A stretch of DNA of 64,000 nt from an uncultured Acidimicrobiales bacterium (GCA_937922785.1 CALAJQ010000010.1:1-64000); one strand, 5' to 3'. Counted from the first letter of the stretch, positions 31,962 through 41,522 are shown. Translations and numbers: made by a program. The notes: generated by a model not told the origin, from the letters alone.

Positions 31962-33436
31962 AACTATTAGGCCGATTGAGGCGACGTTGGCGGTCGATCA
32001 GTTTCAAGTCTGGCCTGCTGGCCAGCTTGGCAGTTGGCGTTGTAGCCAGCCTTGCGTCCCTGGTTCTGGTCTTTGTTGTGTTCATACTGTTCGTGGTCAC
32101 CGACGGAATATCTCAGTTTGGCGTGATCGATCGAGCCGAGGATCAGCTCCGCCTTGGAGTCGAGCCGGCCGACCTTGATCTGCCCCCACCCAGCCTCTTC
32201 ACTCAAGATCCGGGCGGTCCAAATGAAAGCACCGGTGGGTTCTGGGCAGTTCTACAAGACGGTGAAGTGCTGATCTCTGAGGGCGACTTGGATCTCGCTG
32301 TTGTCAACGCTGAGTTTTCCGAACCTGGTTTCGGAGTTGAGTTCAGCCCCGATCCCGACGCCAACTTTGACTCCTCCGGCCTGAAGCGACTGAACGGATC
32401 CGAGTGGCTCTACGTCGAACGTGAAGTCACAACCTCAGACGGCGCACAGTATTTAGTGGTGTCGGGCACCGAAGGCACGTTCACATACGGTTCATTCCTG
32501 CGCAATGCCTTGGTGGGAATCGTCCCGACGGTGTTGGTCTTGATGGCGGTCGCCATGGCCATCACCAGTTACCTCACCAGGAGAGCCCTGCGAAGGGTCG
32601 AGCGCATTCGATCCGAAGTTGAGTTGATCAGCCAACAGTCGCTCAACCGCAGAGTTCCCGTGGCCGACGCAGCGGACGGAATCGACAAGCTAGCCCTGAC
32701 CATGAACGACATGCTTGAGCGACTCGAGTCTTCGTCGGCCCAGCAAAACCGATTCCTGGCCGACGCCTCTCATGAGCTGCGAAGCCCAGTTGCTGGGCTG
32801 GTTGCGCAGTTGGACGTCGCTGCTGCCTATCCAGACCGGGTCGACACGGCCGTGTTGCTTCCGAAATTGCAATCTGAGGCTGGACGGCTGCAGAACCTCG
32901 TTAACGATTTGCTCTATTTGAGCCGCGCTGAAGCGGGCGCCTCTGCCAGTAGCCCGCCACCGGCACCGCGGGCGGTAGATATTGACGCCTTAGTGTCATC
33001 TGAGGTTGAGCACCAGCAGTTGGTGAACCCAGATGCGGTCATTCAGGTTGGGGCAACGTGTTCGGCTTCGGTGAACGGCAACGCGTCAGACCTCCAGCGA
33101 GCTGTTCGCAACCTCACAACAAACGCGATCAGACACAGTCATCAGAGGGTTGTGCTTGGGTGCAGGTCTGACGGCCAGCACGTGGTGATCAGCGTCGCCG
33201 ATGATGGGCCGGGGGTGCCGGAATCTGATGCCAACACGATCTTTGATCGCTTTGTCCGGCTTGACGAAGCCCGAGCCCGAGACGCCGGAGGGGCCGGGCT
33301 AGGCCTGGCAATCTCACGCGAAATCGCCGAGAAGCACGGAGGTTCGCTGGTTCTGGCGAACCCCGGTAGCCCAGGTGCAGTATTCGAACTATCCCTCCCC
33401 CTTCCCGCCCCTCTCCCAAATTTCTGCCCCAGGTGA
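31958..33436 (+). CDS. Sensor histidine kinase
   Basis: The 492-residue membrane kinase has helices at about 19-48 and 184-205 that flank an extracytoplasmic sensor of about 135 residues. A HAMP region (RRALRRVERIRSEVELI) follows, then HisKA with His272 in ADASHELRSPVAGL, and an HATPase_c domain (NLTTNAIRHSH as N box, VADDGPGVPE as G1, GAGLGLAISREI as G2). It is translationally coupled to the response regulator. The sensor domain has no recognised ligand motif. A large hairpin covers its stop codon. Confidence 0.94.
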   Translation: MKLLGRLRRRWRSISFKSGLLASLAVGVVASLASLVLVFVVFILFVVTDGISQFGVIDRAEDQLRLGVEPADLDLPPPSLFTQDPGGPNESTGGFWAVLQDGEVLISEGDLDLAVVNAEFSEPGFGVEFSPDPDANFDSSGLKRLNGSEWLYVEREVTTSDGAQYLVVSGTEGTFTYGSFLRNALVGIVPTVLVLMAVAMAITSYLTRRALRRVERIRSEVELISQQSLNRRVPVADAADGIDKLALTMNDMLERLESSSAQQNRFLADASHELRSPVAGLVAQLDVAAAYPDRVDTAVLLPKLQSEAGRLQNLVNDLLYLSRAEAGASASSPPPAPRAVDIDALVSSEVEHQQLVNPDAVIQVGATCSASVNGNASDLQRAVRNLTTNAIRHSHQRVVLGCRSDGQHVVISVADDGPGVPESDANTIFDRFVRLDEARARDAGGAGLGLAISREIAEKHGGSLVLANPGSPGAVFELSLPLPAPLPNFCPR

Positions 33437-33495
33437 CAATTGGTGTCACCCCCAGCAGGAATTTGGGCGTTTTGTCACCTCCAGCAGAAATTTGG
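33416..33495. repeat. Imperfect palindrome plus an extra direct copy of its arm
   Basis: Bases 33416-33438 pair with 33444-33466 (18 of 23 positions) around ATTGG; the inner 7 pairs (GGTGACA/TGTCACC) are perfect. A further copy of the right arm, GTCACCTCCAGCAGAAATTT, lies at 33474-33495. The structure overlaps the kinase stop codon and may end its transcription or be a small dispersed repeat. Confidence 0.65.
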
Positions 33496-33514
33496 AGGAT
33501 TGGGATGGCCAACA

Positions 33515-33652
33515 GTGAGTGACTATTGGGATGAGGCTGAAGTTGAACGGGTCGAAATCTGCTCGGCTTGCGGGGTGAGCATGTTGCCAGCCGAGGTGCC
33601 CGGCATGCCATCGATCTGTGAGAACGCCGAATGTGACGCAAGCGCAGAATGA
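33515..33652 (+). CDS. Small zinc-ribbon-like protein (45 residues)
   Basis: From GTG 33515 the product is 45 residues with four cysteines arranged C16-x2-C19 and C35-x4-C40 (EICSACG, SICENAEC), suggesting a small zinc-binding knuckle, and an acidic N-terminus (SDYWDEAEVERVE). A GGAGG site lies about 18 bases upstream, rather far. An upstream in-frame ATG at 33440 would read through the repeat element and is unlikely. Function unknown. Confidence 0.5.
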   Translation: MSDYWDEAEVERVEICSACGVSMLPAEVPGMPSICENAECDASAE

Positions 33653-33696
33653 GGGCAGAATGAGACGCCGAGCAAAGGCTGACTTAGGCCTGCTGA

Positions 33697-34137
33697 CTAG
33701 CGCCAGACAGGTCTGATTAGTCCGACAACTGAGTTCGGAGTGACTGTGATTACTCGACGGCGCTCACGAACCATCGCTTCGCGAAACTCATCCCAATCGG
33801 GATGTTCTTTACCCGAGACTGCTCTAAAGGCGTTGATCAAAGTGTCCATTTCTGGCCCGTGAGTCTCGGTGGGGATCGGGCTCACTTCGGCGGTGGAATC
33901 GAAACTCAGGTAGCTGCCTTCATGAGAGATGTGGTATACGACCCGCGGATCTCGTTCGACGTTAAAGACCTTTGATCGTGTCGGTAGAACGGAGAAGACG
34001 ATGGTTCCGTCTAGCACGGCGTGGTGAACATCAGAAGACTGCGGCCGACCATCTTTGCGCAGTGTGATCAGCACACCTTCCCTGGTCGAACTGGCGAACT
34101 CAAGTGCGTCGGCCATTTCGATCGGTTTGATTTCCAT
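33697..34137 (-). CDS. PPOX-class (F420- or flavin-dependent) oxidoreductase
   Basis: The 146-residue protein has the split-barrel fold of the pyridoxamine-phosphate-oxidase-like family: EFASSTREGVLITLRKDGRP, SKVFNVERDPRVVYHISHEG and a final RRRVITVTPNSVVGLIRP. Short single-domain actinobacterial members with this pattern usually use F420H2 to reduce quinone-like or xenobiotic substrates, though FMN or haem use also occurs. The ATG at 34137 fits the family start. It is divergent from the photolyase gene. Confidence 0.85.
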   Translation of the reverse strand: MEIKPIEMADALEFASSTREGVLITLRKDGRPQSSDVHHAVLDGTIVFSVLPTRSKVFNVERDPRVVYHISHEGSYLSFDSTAEVSPIPTETHGPEMDTLINAFRAVSGKEHPDWDEFREAMVRERRRVITVTPNSVVGLIRPVWR

Positions 34138-34294
34138 GCTTTCGGTCTTTCTGTGTTTCAGCTAGGAACCGACCTGGCTACCCGCCACGAAATCCGAACT
34201 GACCTGACTACCAGCCGGTTTTGGCTGCCTACACCGACAGTTCGGGATTGTTCGCGTATCGAACTTAGCCTGATCCGCTCAAGCTGGCCCAGGC

Positions 34295-35860
34295 GTGGCA
34301 TCGTTTAGCGTGACCGACAGCTCGAGCAGCTCAGCCAACAACAAGACCACTAACAACAAGACCAACAAGCTAGACACGGTTTGGATTTTGGGCGATCAGC
34401 TCAACCGCAACGTGGGCCCGCTGGCTGACCGCAAGCCTGGCGATTGTCGGGTCCTTCTAGTTACCAGCGAAACGAAGATCACCAGCAAACGCTGGCATCG
34501 CCAACGCTTACACCTCGTGCTATCGGCGATGGCGCACTTTGTGGCCGAGCTTGAAGCAGAAGGGTTCGAAGTTGACCATCGTTCCGCGAAGTCGCTGGCC
34601 ACCGGTTTGAAAGAACATCGCCAAGAGTTCGAGGTTGCCCAAGTCATAGCGATGGAGCCGATGAGCTGGGACGGCCGGGCGATGTTGGAAGAGCACGGCG
34701 TCGAATTGACCCAAAACGAACAGTTCCTTTGCCACTACGAACAGTTCGCAAGCTGGGTCGGAGATCGATCGAGTTTCAAGATGGAGGACTTCTACCGGTG
34801 GCAGCGGGACCGACTCGACATCTTGATCGAGCCCGACGGCGAGCCTTCCGGAGGCCAGTGGAACTTTGACCACGACAACCGCGAACCTCCACCCAAAGAT
34901 GGACGCAGCTGGCCCGCCATATCGAAGTTCGAGCTTGACCAGATTGACTGCACGATCATCGACGACTTGGGTTCGAACGTGTGGGGCGCCGAACCGGATG
35001 GAAGCTGGCCGGTGACCCGACAGCAGGCACTTACCCGCCTGGATGAGTTCATCACAACTGGTTTGGATCCGTTCGGCCCCCACGAAGACGCAATGTTGGA
35101 ATCGGAATGGAAGCTGGCCCATTCGGTCTTGGCTTCGTCAATGAACCTCGGACTGTTGCACCCCCAAGAGATCGTTGACGCCGCCGTCGCCGCCTACCGC
35201 TCTGGAGATGCCCCAATAAACTCGGTGGAAGGGTTCGTTCGCCAGGTGATCGGCTGGCGTGAGTATGTGTGGGGCTTGTACTGGCTGTGGATGCCTGACT
35301 ACCGAGAACAAAACGAGTTGAACGCAAATCGGCCGGTCCCTCCAGCCTTCACCGGCGAAGCCGACACCCAAATGGCTTGTGTTGCTAGCGTCATCGGCCA
35401 TGTCGAACAGCACGGTTACGCGCACCACATAGAACGGTTGATGGTGCTCGGCAACCTGGCACTCACTGCGGGCGTGAGCCCCCAAGCCATGACGCAATGG
35501 ATGTGGGCAAGCTTTGTGGACGGTGCTGAGTGGGTGATGGTTCCAAATGTCGTCGGCATGGCACTGCACGCCGACGGGGGCCGAATGGCCACAAAGCCTT
35601 ATGCCTCGGGCGGCGCGTACATCAACCGGATGAGCGACTCCTGCAAAGGCTGCAAGTACAACCCGAAAAAGAGAGTCGGCGACGACGCCTGCCCGTTCAC
35701 CACTTTGTACTGGGACTTCCTGGCCCGCAACGAACAAGCATTCGGCAACAATCACCGGATGGCCAGACAGTACGGCGGAATGCGCAGACTTAGCGACCTG
35801 GCCGAAGTCCGTGAACGCGCCAACGAAGTGCTAGCAGCGCTAGACGCTGGCGAGTTATAG
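34295..35860 (+). CDS. Iron-sulfur bacterial photolyase/cryptochrome (FeS-BCP, PhrB-like)
   Basis: These enzymes repair (6-4) DNA photoproducts with light, using FAD, a lumazine antenna and a 4Fe-4S cluster. The 521-residue protein begins, after a Ser/Asn/Lys low-complexity tail (about 1-26), with TVWILGDQLNRNVGPL, and shows YRWQRDRLDILIEP, RQVIGWREYVWGLYW and WMWASFVDGAEWVM. Cys362, Cys450, Cys453 and Cys466 have exactly the spacing of the four cluster ligands of Agrobacterium PhrB (350, 438, 441, 454). The start is GTG 34295 or GTG 34310; the tail is not conserved either way. Confidence 0.93.
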   Translation: MASFSVTDSSSSSANNKTTNNKTNKLDTVWILGDQLNRNVGPLADRKPGDCRVLLVTSETKITSKRWHRQRLHLVLSAMAHFVAELEAEGFEVDHRSAKSLATGLKEHRQEFEVAQVIAMEPMSWDGRAMLEEHGVELTQNEQFLCHYEQFASWVGDRSSFKMEDFYRWQRDRLDILIEPDGEPSGGQWNFDHDNREPPPKDGRSWPAISKFELDQIDCTIIDDLGSNVWGAEPDGSWPVTRQQALTRLDEFITTGLDPFGPHEDAMLESEWKLAHSVLASSMNLGLLHPQEIVDAAVAAYRSGDAPINSVEGFVRQVIGWREYVWGLYWLWMPDYREQNELNANRPVPPAFTGEADTQMACVASVIGHVEQHGYAHHIERLMVLGNLALTAGVSPQAMTQWMWASFVDGAEWVMVPNVVGMALHADGGRMATKPYASGGAYINRMSDSCKGCKYNPKKRVGDDACPFTTLYWDFLARNEQAFGNNHRMARQYGGMRRLSDLAEVRERANEVLAALDAGEL

Positions 35861-35954
35861 GAGCTCGCAAGCGTCGAATAGACCAACCCCAAGAAGTTGC
35901 ACGTTGGCCGACAGCTAAGATCGCGCTGAAGCGAACTACAGGGAGCAACTCTTT

Positions 35955-37262
35955 ATGGCATGTGGCCACTACGAATCAGCGCTAGCGGGTTGCGACACGT
36001 CATTTAGCGTCGATGCTTCGAACATCACATTTGGGGCCGGTTGCCTAGCAGAAGCTGGCGATATTGCCAGAAGCCTAGGTATCACACGGATCGCTTTGAT
36101 GACCGACGATGCGTTGGTAGCAACACCCCACGTAGCGGTCGTGACCGAATCGCTAAAGGCAGCCGGTATCGACATCGCCCTTTATGACAACGTTCGGGTG
36201 GAACCAACGGATGAGTCTTTCCAAGCCGCCACCAAGTTCGCCATCGACGCCAAGGTCGACGGCTTCATTTCTGTTGGCGGCGGTTCGGTCATCGACACAA
36301 CCAAAGCAGCGAACCTTTACTCGACCCACCCGGCCCAATTCCTGGACTACGTGAATGCCCCGATCGGTGGCGGTGTGCCGGTGCCCGGGCCGCTTCGCCC
36401 TCACATTGCGTGCCCGACTACCTCAGGCACTGGGAGCGAGTGCACGGGAATTGCAGTGTTCGACCTGCTTGAGATGAAGGCAAAGACCGGCATTGCCAGC
36501 AAGCTAATCCGCCCAAACCGCGCCCTGATTGATCCGAACTGCACCGAGACTTTGCCTTCGGCCGTTGTGGCCGCCAGCGCCTTTGACGTGTTAAGCCACG
36601 CTCTTGAGTCCTACACGGCTCGGCCTTACACACATCGCCCAGCACCTAACTCGCCGTCGGCCCGTCCGTCAAGCCAAGGAGCTAACCCTTGGAGTGACCT
36701 GGGTTGCGCCGAGGCCCTTCGCTTGATCGGTCAGTACATGGTTCGAGGAGTCACCGACGCGTCTGACTCCGAAGCTAGACATCAGCTGATGTGGGCATCC
36801 ACGTTGGCCGGTATCGCTTTCGGCAACGCGGGCTGCCATGTGCCACACGGAATGTCTTACTCGGTTGCTGGCATGGTGAAGGACTTCCAACCCGACGGCT
36901 GGCCCGTTGGTGAACCGATCGTTCCGCACGGGATGTCGGTGATCGTCAACTCGCCGGCAGTGTTCCGAATGACAGCGCCGCACAATCCTGGCCGCCACAT
37001 CGAAGGCGCCCGTTGGCTGGGGGCCGAATCGGAAGACATAGGCGATAACGAAGCGGGCGAGGTGCTGGCGGGAGAAATCATCCGCCTGATGAAGGCAACC
37101 GACATGCCTAACGGCCTAGAAGGAGTTGGCTACGAAGCGGTCGACATCTCGGGTTTGGTTGATGGTTCGCTCCCCCAACGTCGCCTGCTGGACAACTGTG
37201 CTCTCGACGTGGATCGCGAAGTTCTAACCAGCCTGTACGAAAGCGCGCTCAGTTACTGGTAG
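35955..37262 (+). CDS. Hydroxyacid-oxoacid transhydrogenase (iron-containing alcohol dehydrogenase family)
   Basis: The 435-residue enzyme resembles ADHFE1-type transhydrogenases, which move a hydride from 4-hydroxybutyrate to 2-oxoglutarate without free NAD. It has GGGS nucleotide binding ([19 protein letters not shown]), [17 protein letters not shown], metal-ligand segments [19 protein letters not shown] and [17 protein letters not shown], and the extra loop [19 protein letters not shown] that distinguishes this branch from ordinary iron alcohol dehydrogenases. GGGAGC precedes the ATG. A link with the neighbouring crotonase is possible but not shown. Confidence 0.88.
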   Translation: MACGHYESALAGCDTSFSVDASNITFGAGCLAEAGDIARSLGITRIALMTDDALVATPHVAVVTESLKAAGIDIALYDNVRVEPTDESFQAATKFAIDAKVDGFISVGGGSVIDTTKAANLYSTHPAQFLDYVNAPIGGGVPVPGPLRPHIACPTTSGTGSECTGIAVFDLLEMKAKTGIASKLIRPNRALIDPNCTETLPSAVVAASAFDVLSHALESYTARPYTHRPAPNSPSARPSSQGANPWSDLGCAEALRLIGQYMVRGVTDASDSEARHQLMWASTLAGIAFGNAGCHVPHGMSYSVAGMVKDFQPDGWPVGEPIVPHGMSVIVNSPAVFRMTAPHNPGRHIEGARWLGAESEDIGDNEAGEVLAGEIIRLMKATDMPNGLEGVGYEAVDISGLVDGSLPQRRLLDNCALDVDREVLTSLYESALSYW

Positions 37263-37305
37263 CGCCAGCTACAACCGCGGGTGCCGCGTTTGCTAGAACT
37301 CTCCC

Positions 37306-38151
37306 ATGGCAATCGACAACCGAAATTGGGAACGGGTCAGGTACGACGAACCAAGAGAGCGGGTGGCCCGCATAACGCTGGCTCGGCCTGAAGCTGCGAA
37401 TGCTCAGGACTATCAAATGTTGAGCGAGCTCAACGAGGCCTTCGACGTCGCCGCTCAGGACGAGAACATACGCGTCATAGTTCTGGCCGCCGACGGCAAA
37501 CATTTTTCGTCCGGGCACGATCTTCGAAGCGGCAGCGGCATGGATGATCTGCCCGTGGTCGGAACTCAGTGTCACTTTGGGGCTGGTGGCGCAGAGGGAT
37601 ATATGGCCAAAGAGGCCGAGATGTACTTGGGGCTTTGTTGGCGTTGGCGCAACATCGCAAAACCGACCATCGCCTCAGTTCAGGGCAAGGTGATCGCTGG
37701 CGGGCTGATGCTTGTATGGCCAATGGATCTGATTGTGGCCAGCGATGACGCCACGTTTTCGGACCCAGTCGTTGCCTTTGGCGTGAACGGGATCGAGTAC
37801 TTCGCCCACGCCTATGAGGCCGGAGCTCGCCTGGCCAAGGACATGCTTTTCACCGGGCGAGCCATCACCGCAACCGAAGCCCAGCAACATGGAATGGTCA
37901 ACCGAGTCGTGCCTCGCGAGGACCTCGAGACAGAGACTCTCGCGCTAGCAAGCCACATTGGGCAAAGGCCCATGTTTGGCTTAACTACAGCAAAGCAATC
38001 GGTGAACAATTCGGTTGACGCGATGGGCCTTTACACGTCGATGCAGTCCGCCTTTGGCCTGCATCACGTTGGCCACAGCCACAACCGGCTCAGCTACGAC
38101 GGCTCCCTGGTTGATCCCGAAGGCATCAAGGTGATCCGAGACGAGGCCTAA
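37306..38151 (+). CDS. Enoyl-CoA hydratase/isomerase family protein
   Basis: The 281-residue crotonase-fold protein shows the two oxyanion-hole segments: KHFSSGHDLRSGSG and the GG region in QGKVIAGGLMLVWPMDL. A mid-region insert (VVGTQCHFGAGGAEGYMAKE) is longer than in plain enoyl-CoA hydratases. The exact substrate is unknown; long-chain or aromatic CoA esters are typical. It follows the transhydrogenase by 43 bases on the same strand and is convergent with the hydrolase gene. Confidence 0.9.
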   Translation: MAIDNRNWERVRYDEPRERVARITLARPEAANAQDYQMLSELNEAFDVAAQDENIRVIVLAADGKHFSSGHDLRSGSGMDDLPVVGTQCHFGAGGAEGYMAKEAEMYLGLCWRWRNIAKPTIASVQGKVIAGGLMLVWPMDLIVASDDATFSDPVVAFGVNGIEYFAHAYEAGARLAKDMLFTGRAITATEAQQHGMVNRVVPREDLETETLALASHIGQRPMFGLTTAKQSVNNSVDAMGLYTSMQSAFGLHHVGHSHNRLSYDGSLVDPEGIKVIRDEA

Positions 38152-38155
38152 CCGG

Positions 38156-39361
38156 CTAGTCGGGCAAGTACTTGTGCAGAAATCCGGTGACTGTTTCAAT
38201 GGCTTCGGCCAGATGGGATTTGCCGTTTTCGCCCCCGTAGTAGTGGGTGGCGCCGGCAACTTCGTGTAACGCTTTGCGATCGTGAGCCAACGCCTGATAG
38301 ATCCGGTGGGTATGGCTAGGCGTGCATGCGTCATCGGCGGTGTTGCCAACCACCAACACCGGTACCGTCACTTTGCCGGCCGCTATTTGTGCGTCAGCCG
38401 GGGCATCGTCGTAGCTCCACTGGCTTAGCCAACTGCGAAGAGTTGAGAAGCGGGCCAGGCCCACCGGTCCGTCGTTAACTACCTTCGGATCGCCGAGGTA
38501 ACACCAGTTGGGTTGGCGATCACTAGGGTCGATCGTGACGTCCAGCCATCGTGGATCGGCCATTGTGCCGTGAACACAAAATGCTCGCTCCTCATACGGC
38601 AAACCGGCGGCTGCCAGGTCGGACAGTTGTTGTTTGACGGTGGAAGTTATTCGCCTGTTTCGGTCAATTTGTGCTTGGCGATAGTGAGCGAGGAAGTCAG
38701 TGCTGTAAGGCGGTTGGTTCGGGTTGGCGGCGTCATAGATGTTCAGTTGCGGATCACGATTGAACGGGTCTGCCTCGTCGGTAACTGATGGGTCCATCCA
38801 CTCAGTGAGCGTTCCATGGCGACTGATGTGAGCAGCCATAACCAACACGGCGTCCGCAGCTGGGAGTTGAGCGGCCGACACTTCGTACTGGTCGCCGGCC
38901 GCAGTTTGGCCAATACCTGAGCCAGCCTCGGCGAGAGATTGATACCAAAGCGACAGCGATCCCCCGCCCGACCAACCAACTAGAACAACCCGCTCATAAC
39001 CAAGACGTTCCCGGGCATCAACAATTACTGCGCCCAGGTCGGCGGCGACCTTTTCCATTATCAGGGCCGAATCACTGCCGCGGTAGCGAGAGTTGGCCCA
39101 GATCACATGGTGGCCAGCCTTGGCTAACCCGGAGACGATTGGTAAGTACATGCCACCACCGGTCGGGTGCATAAAGATCAGCACCGTATTAGTAGACCCA
39201 GTGTTGGCGGAGCCAACTGGAAATGCAGGCCTCACCAGATGGCAGTCGAGGCCGATCACGTCGCCGCCACCGCCGTAGGTGTCGGAGAACATTGACTGTT
39301 CCCGCCGACCCAATACATAGGCGATCCGTTCACAGCCTTGAGGGGTACCGGGAATCCTCAT
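38156..39361 (-). CDS. Alpha/beta hydrolase
   Basis: The 401-residue protein has the nucleophile elbow VLVGWSGGGSLSLW (Ser131), an oxyanion segment FMHPTGGG, a late acid in NTADDACTPSH and a His in VAGATHYYGGENG, which complete a catalytic triad. The middle carries a cap of about 150 residues. Its ATG overlaps the stop of the aminotransferase gene by four bases (ATGA), so the two are coexpressed. Substrate unknown. Confidence 0.88.
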   Translation of the reverse strand: MRIPGTPQGCERIAYVLGRREQSMFSDTYGGGGDVIGLDCHLVRPAFPVGSANTGSTNTVLIFMHPTGGGMYLPIVSGLAKAGHHVIWANSRYRGSDSALIMEKVAADLGAVIVDARERLGYERVVLVGWSGGGSLSLWYQSLAEAGSGIGQTAAGDQYEVSAAQLPAADAVLVMAAHISRHGTLTEWMDPSVTDEADPFNRDPQLNIYDAANPNQPPYSTDFLAHYRQAQIDRNRRITSTVKQQLSDLAAAGLPYEERAFCVHGTMADPRWLDVTIDPSDRQPNWCYLGDPKVVNDGPVGLARFSTLRSWLSQWSYDDAPADAQIAAGKVTVPVLVVGNTADDACTPSHTHRIYQALAHDRKALHEVAGATHYYGGENGKSHLAEAIETVTGFLHKYLPD

Positions 39362-40509
39362 GACAACCCGGCCAGACGATCTGTTAGCTCATCAAGACGT
39401 TCAACATCAGCGTTGGCGAAACTAAAGCGCAGGCAGCCGGGATCTACCGGGCCGAAGTGCTCTCCGGGGATGGCCAGAATCCCTTGTTCCAACAAAAGCC
39501 TCTTAGCAACGCTGTTCGAAGACTCGGTTCGGCCGTGCCTTACCCACCCATAAAAAGCACCTGCGGCCAGCAGCTCGAATCCGCCTGGTTTGGTACTCAT
39601 CACTTCTTCAAATTTCTTCTGCTTGGCGGCGATGTTTGCGACCTTGTCCGTCTTCCACTTCGTGGCTTGTGTAAGTCCGGCAACTACCGCTTCCTGACCA
39701 AGTCGTGACGGGCAGATGGCGATGCAATCAATGAGCTTGGCGCATTCGGATAACAACTCGGGCTGTCCAACAATCGCTCCTACTCGGTAGCCGGGTATTG
39801 CGAAGTCCTTCGAGAACGAGTGCAGGCTGATCACGTTGTTACGCCACTCTGGCCGGCTAAACAGTTGATGAGGAGCCTCGTTTCCGGGAACATAGGATCG
39901 GTAGGTTTCATCCACGATTAGGACTATTCCGGACTCTATGGCCAGGTCGGCGAAGTCGTTCAGCAACTCGGGCGACAAGGTTTGGCCAGTCGGATTGCCT
40001 GGCGTCACTAGAACCAAAGCTCGAGTCTTTTCGGTAATCAATAAGCGAGCGTCAGCCACCGATGGAACAACTACTGGCCCAGGGTCGAGGTAGACCGCCT
40101 TGATGCCATCTAGTCCAAGCCACATGTCGTGGTTGAAGTAGTAAGGCAACGTGAGGATGATTTCGTCGCCCGGTTCGGCCAACGCAGAGGCCACCACGGC
40201 AAAGGCCTGATTGCAACCAGCCGTTATACCGATGTCGCCTACCTGGATGTCTCCGCCGTAGGCCAACTTAAGGTCATCACAAAAGGCCGAACGTAGCTTA
40301 GGCAGACCGAGCTGCTGGGTGTATGCGCCTCCGTCGGCTTCGAGGGCAACTTCGCCGACCCGTGCCGCAATCTCTGGCGCGGTAGGAAAGTTTGGGGCGC
40401 CTTGTGACAAGTCAAGCAGCGGCTTGTCAGCCGGAACTTGATCCATCAGGTGAGCCATCGCACCAATTGGAGATTCGGACTGGGTAAGCGTTCGTTGTGT
40501 GAGCCTCAC
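39358..40509 (-). CDS. Pyridoxal-phosphate aminotransferase class I/II
   Basis: The 383-residue enzyme has the fold-type I residues: Asn172 in VTPGNPTGQT, Asp200 in IVDETYRSY, the PLP lysine Lys234 in HSFSKDFAIPGYR and Arg242 after it, with QGAPNFPTAPEIA and YTQQLGLPKLR near the N-terminus. It resembles aspartate-type aminotransferases of the AATase I-gamma group, with unknown amino donor. It is first in a two-gene unit with the alpha/beta hydrolase and divergent from the MDR gene, 38 bases away. Confidence 0.93.
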   Translation of the reverse strand: MRLTQRTLTQSESPIGAMAHLMDQVPADKPLLDLSQGAPNFPTAPEIAARVGEVALEADGGAYTQQLGLPKLRSAFCDDLKLAYGGDIQVGDIGITAGCNQAFAVVASALAEPGDEIILTLPYYFNHDMWLGLDGIKAVYLDPGPVVVPSVADARLLITEKTRALVLVTPGNPTGQTLSPELLNDFADLAIESGIVLIVDETYRSYVPGNEAPHQLFSRPEWRNNVISLHSFSKDFAIPGYRVGAIVGQPELLSECAKLIDCIAICPSRLGQEAVVAGLTQATKWKTDKVANIAAKQKKFEEVMSTKPGGFELLAAGAFYGWVRHGRTESSNSVAKRLLLEQGILAIPGEHFGPVDPGCLRFSFANADVERLDELTDRLAGLS

Positions 40510-40547
40510 AATCTGACTCTAGAGGCTCATGCCCCTACGATTGAAAA

Positions 40548-41522
40548 ATGAAAGCTGTTGTATGCAATCAATTTGGCCCACCCGAAGACCTCACCCTCGA
40601 AGAGAGCGAAACACCGACTCCTGGTGAAGGCCAACTTCTAGTTGAGGTGAAGGCATCGCCAGTCACTTTCCCAGACACGCTGATGCTGGAAGACAAGTAC
40701 CAGTTCAAGGCTCCGGTCCCCTACGTGCCGGGCGGCGAGGTTGCTGGATTAGTGAGTCAAGTTGGTGACGGTGTCACCGGGTTCTCCGAAGGCGACCGGG
40801 TGGTAGCCACGTGTGGAGTCACTGGCGGATTCGCCACCCACGCCCTCGTGAAAGCCTCCGATGCCCGAGTCCTGCCAGACTCAGTCGGTTTCGCTGAATC
40901 AACCGGTTTGGGATACGCCCACGGAACCACTTACTACGGCCTTAAGGAACGGGCCAAGCTACAAGAAGGTGAGACTTTGCTGGTTCTCGGAGCCGGAGGT
41001 CACTTGGGAGTCTCGGCCATCGAACTAGGCAAACTTATGGGGGCCACCGTTATTGCGGCTGCGTCAACCGAAGCCAAACTTGAAACCTGTCGAAACGCCG
41101 GTGCGGATCACACCATCAACTACAGCACCGAAGATCTAAAGCTCAGAGCCAAGGAACTGACCGGCGGCAAAGGTTGCGACGTCATCTATGACCCTGTCGG
41201 CGGGGATTATGCCGAAGCTGCGCTACGAGCTAGCGCGTGGGGTGGCCGCTTTTTGGTTATCGGCTTCACTGCTGGCATTCCGTCAATTCCTTTGAACCTG
41301 ACGCTGCTTAAGAGCTGTTCGATCGTTGGCGTGTTTTATGGAGCAATGGCCGCTAAGGAGCCCGAGCTGCACTCACAACTAATGGGTGAATTGGTTGGGT
41401 TTATTGCCGATGGCTCCCTTACTCCAGGGGTTTCAGAGCGCTATCCGTTAGACCAAGCCGCAGTTGCGCTGAGGCGACTGATGGACCGTGAGGCAACAGG
41501 AAAGATTGTGGTGGAGCCATAA
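40548..41522 (+). CDS. NADPH:quinone oxidoreductase-like MDR protein
   Basis: The 324-residue medium-chain reductase has a GroES-like N-terminal domain (VKASPVTFPDTLMLEDKYQF, VPGGEVAGLVSQVGDGVTGF) and a Rossmann domain with LVLGAGGHLGVSAIELGKLM. It lacks the cysteines of a structural zinc lobe and has the GKGCDVIYDPVGGDYAEAA segment of the quinone reductase branch. It ends with the usual ATGKIVVEP. Likely cofactor NADPH; substrate unknown. The start is ATG 40548. Confidence 0.92.
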   Translation: MKAVVCNQFGPPEDLTLEESETPTPGEGQLLVEVKASPVTFPDTLMLEDKYQFKAPVPYVPGGEVAGLVSQVGDGVTGFSEGDRVVATCGVTGGFATHALVKASDARVLPDSVGFAESTGLGYAHGTTYYGLKERAKLQEGETLLVLGAGGHLGVSAIELGKLMGATVIAAASTEAKLETCRNAGADHTINYSTEDLKLRAKELTGGKGCDVIYDPVGGDYAEAALRASAWGGRFLVIGFTAGIPSIPLNLTLLKSCSIVGVFYGAMAAKEPELHSQLMGELVGFIADGSLTPGVSERYPLDQAAVALRRLMDREATGKIVVEP

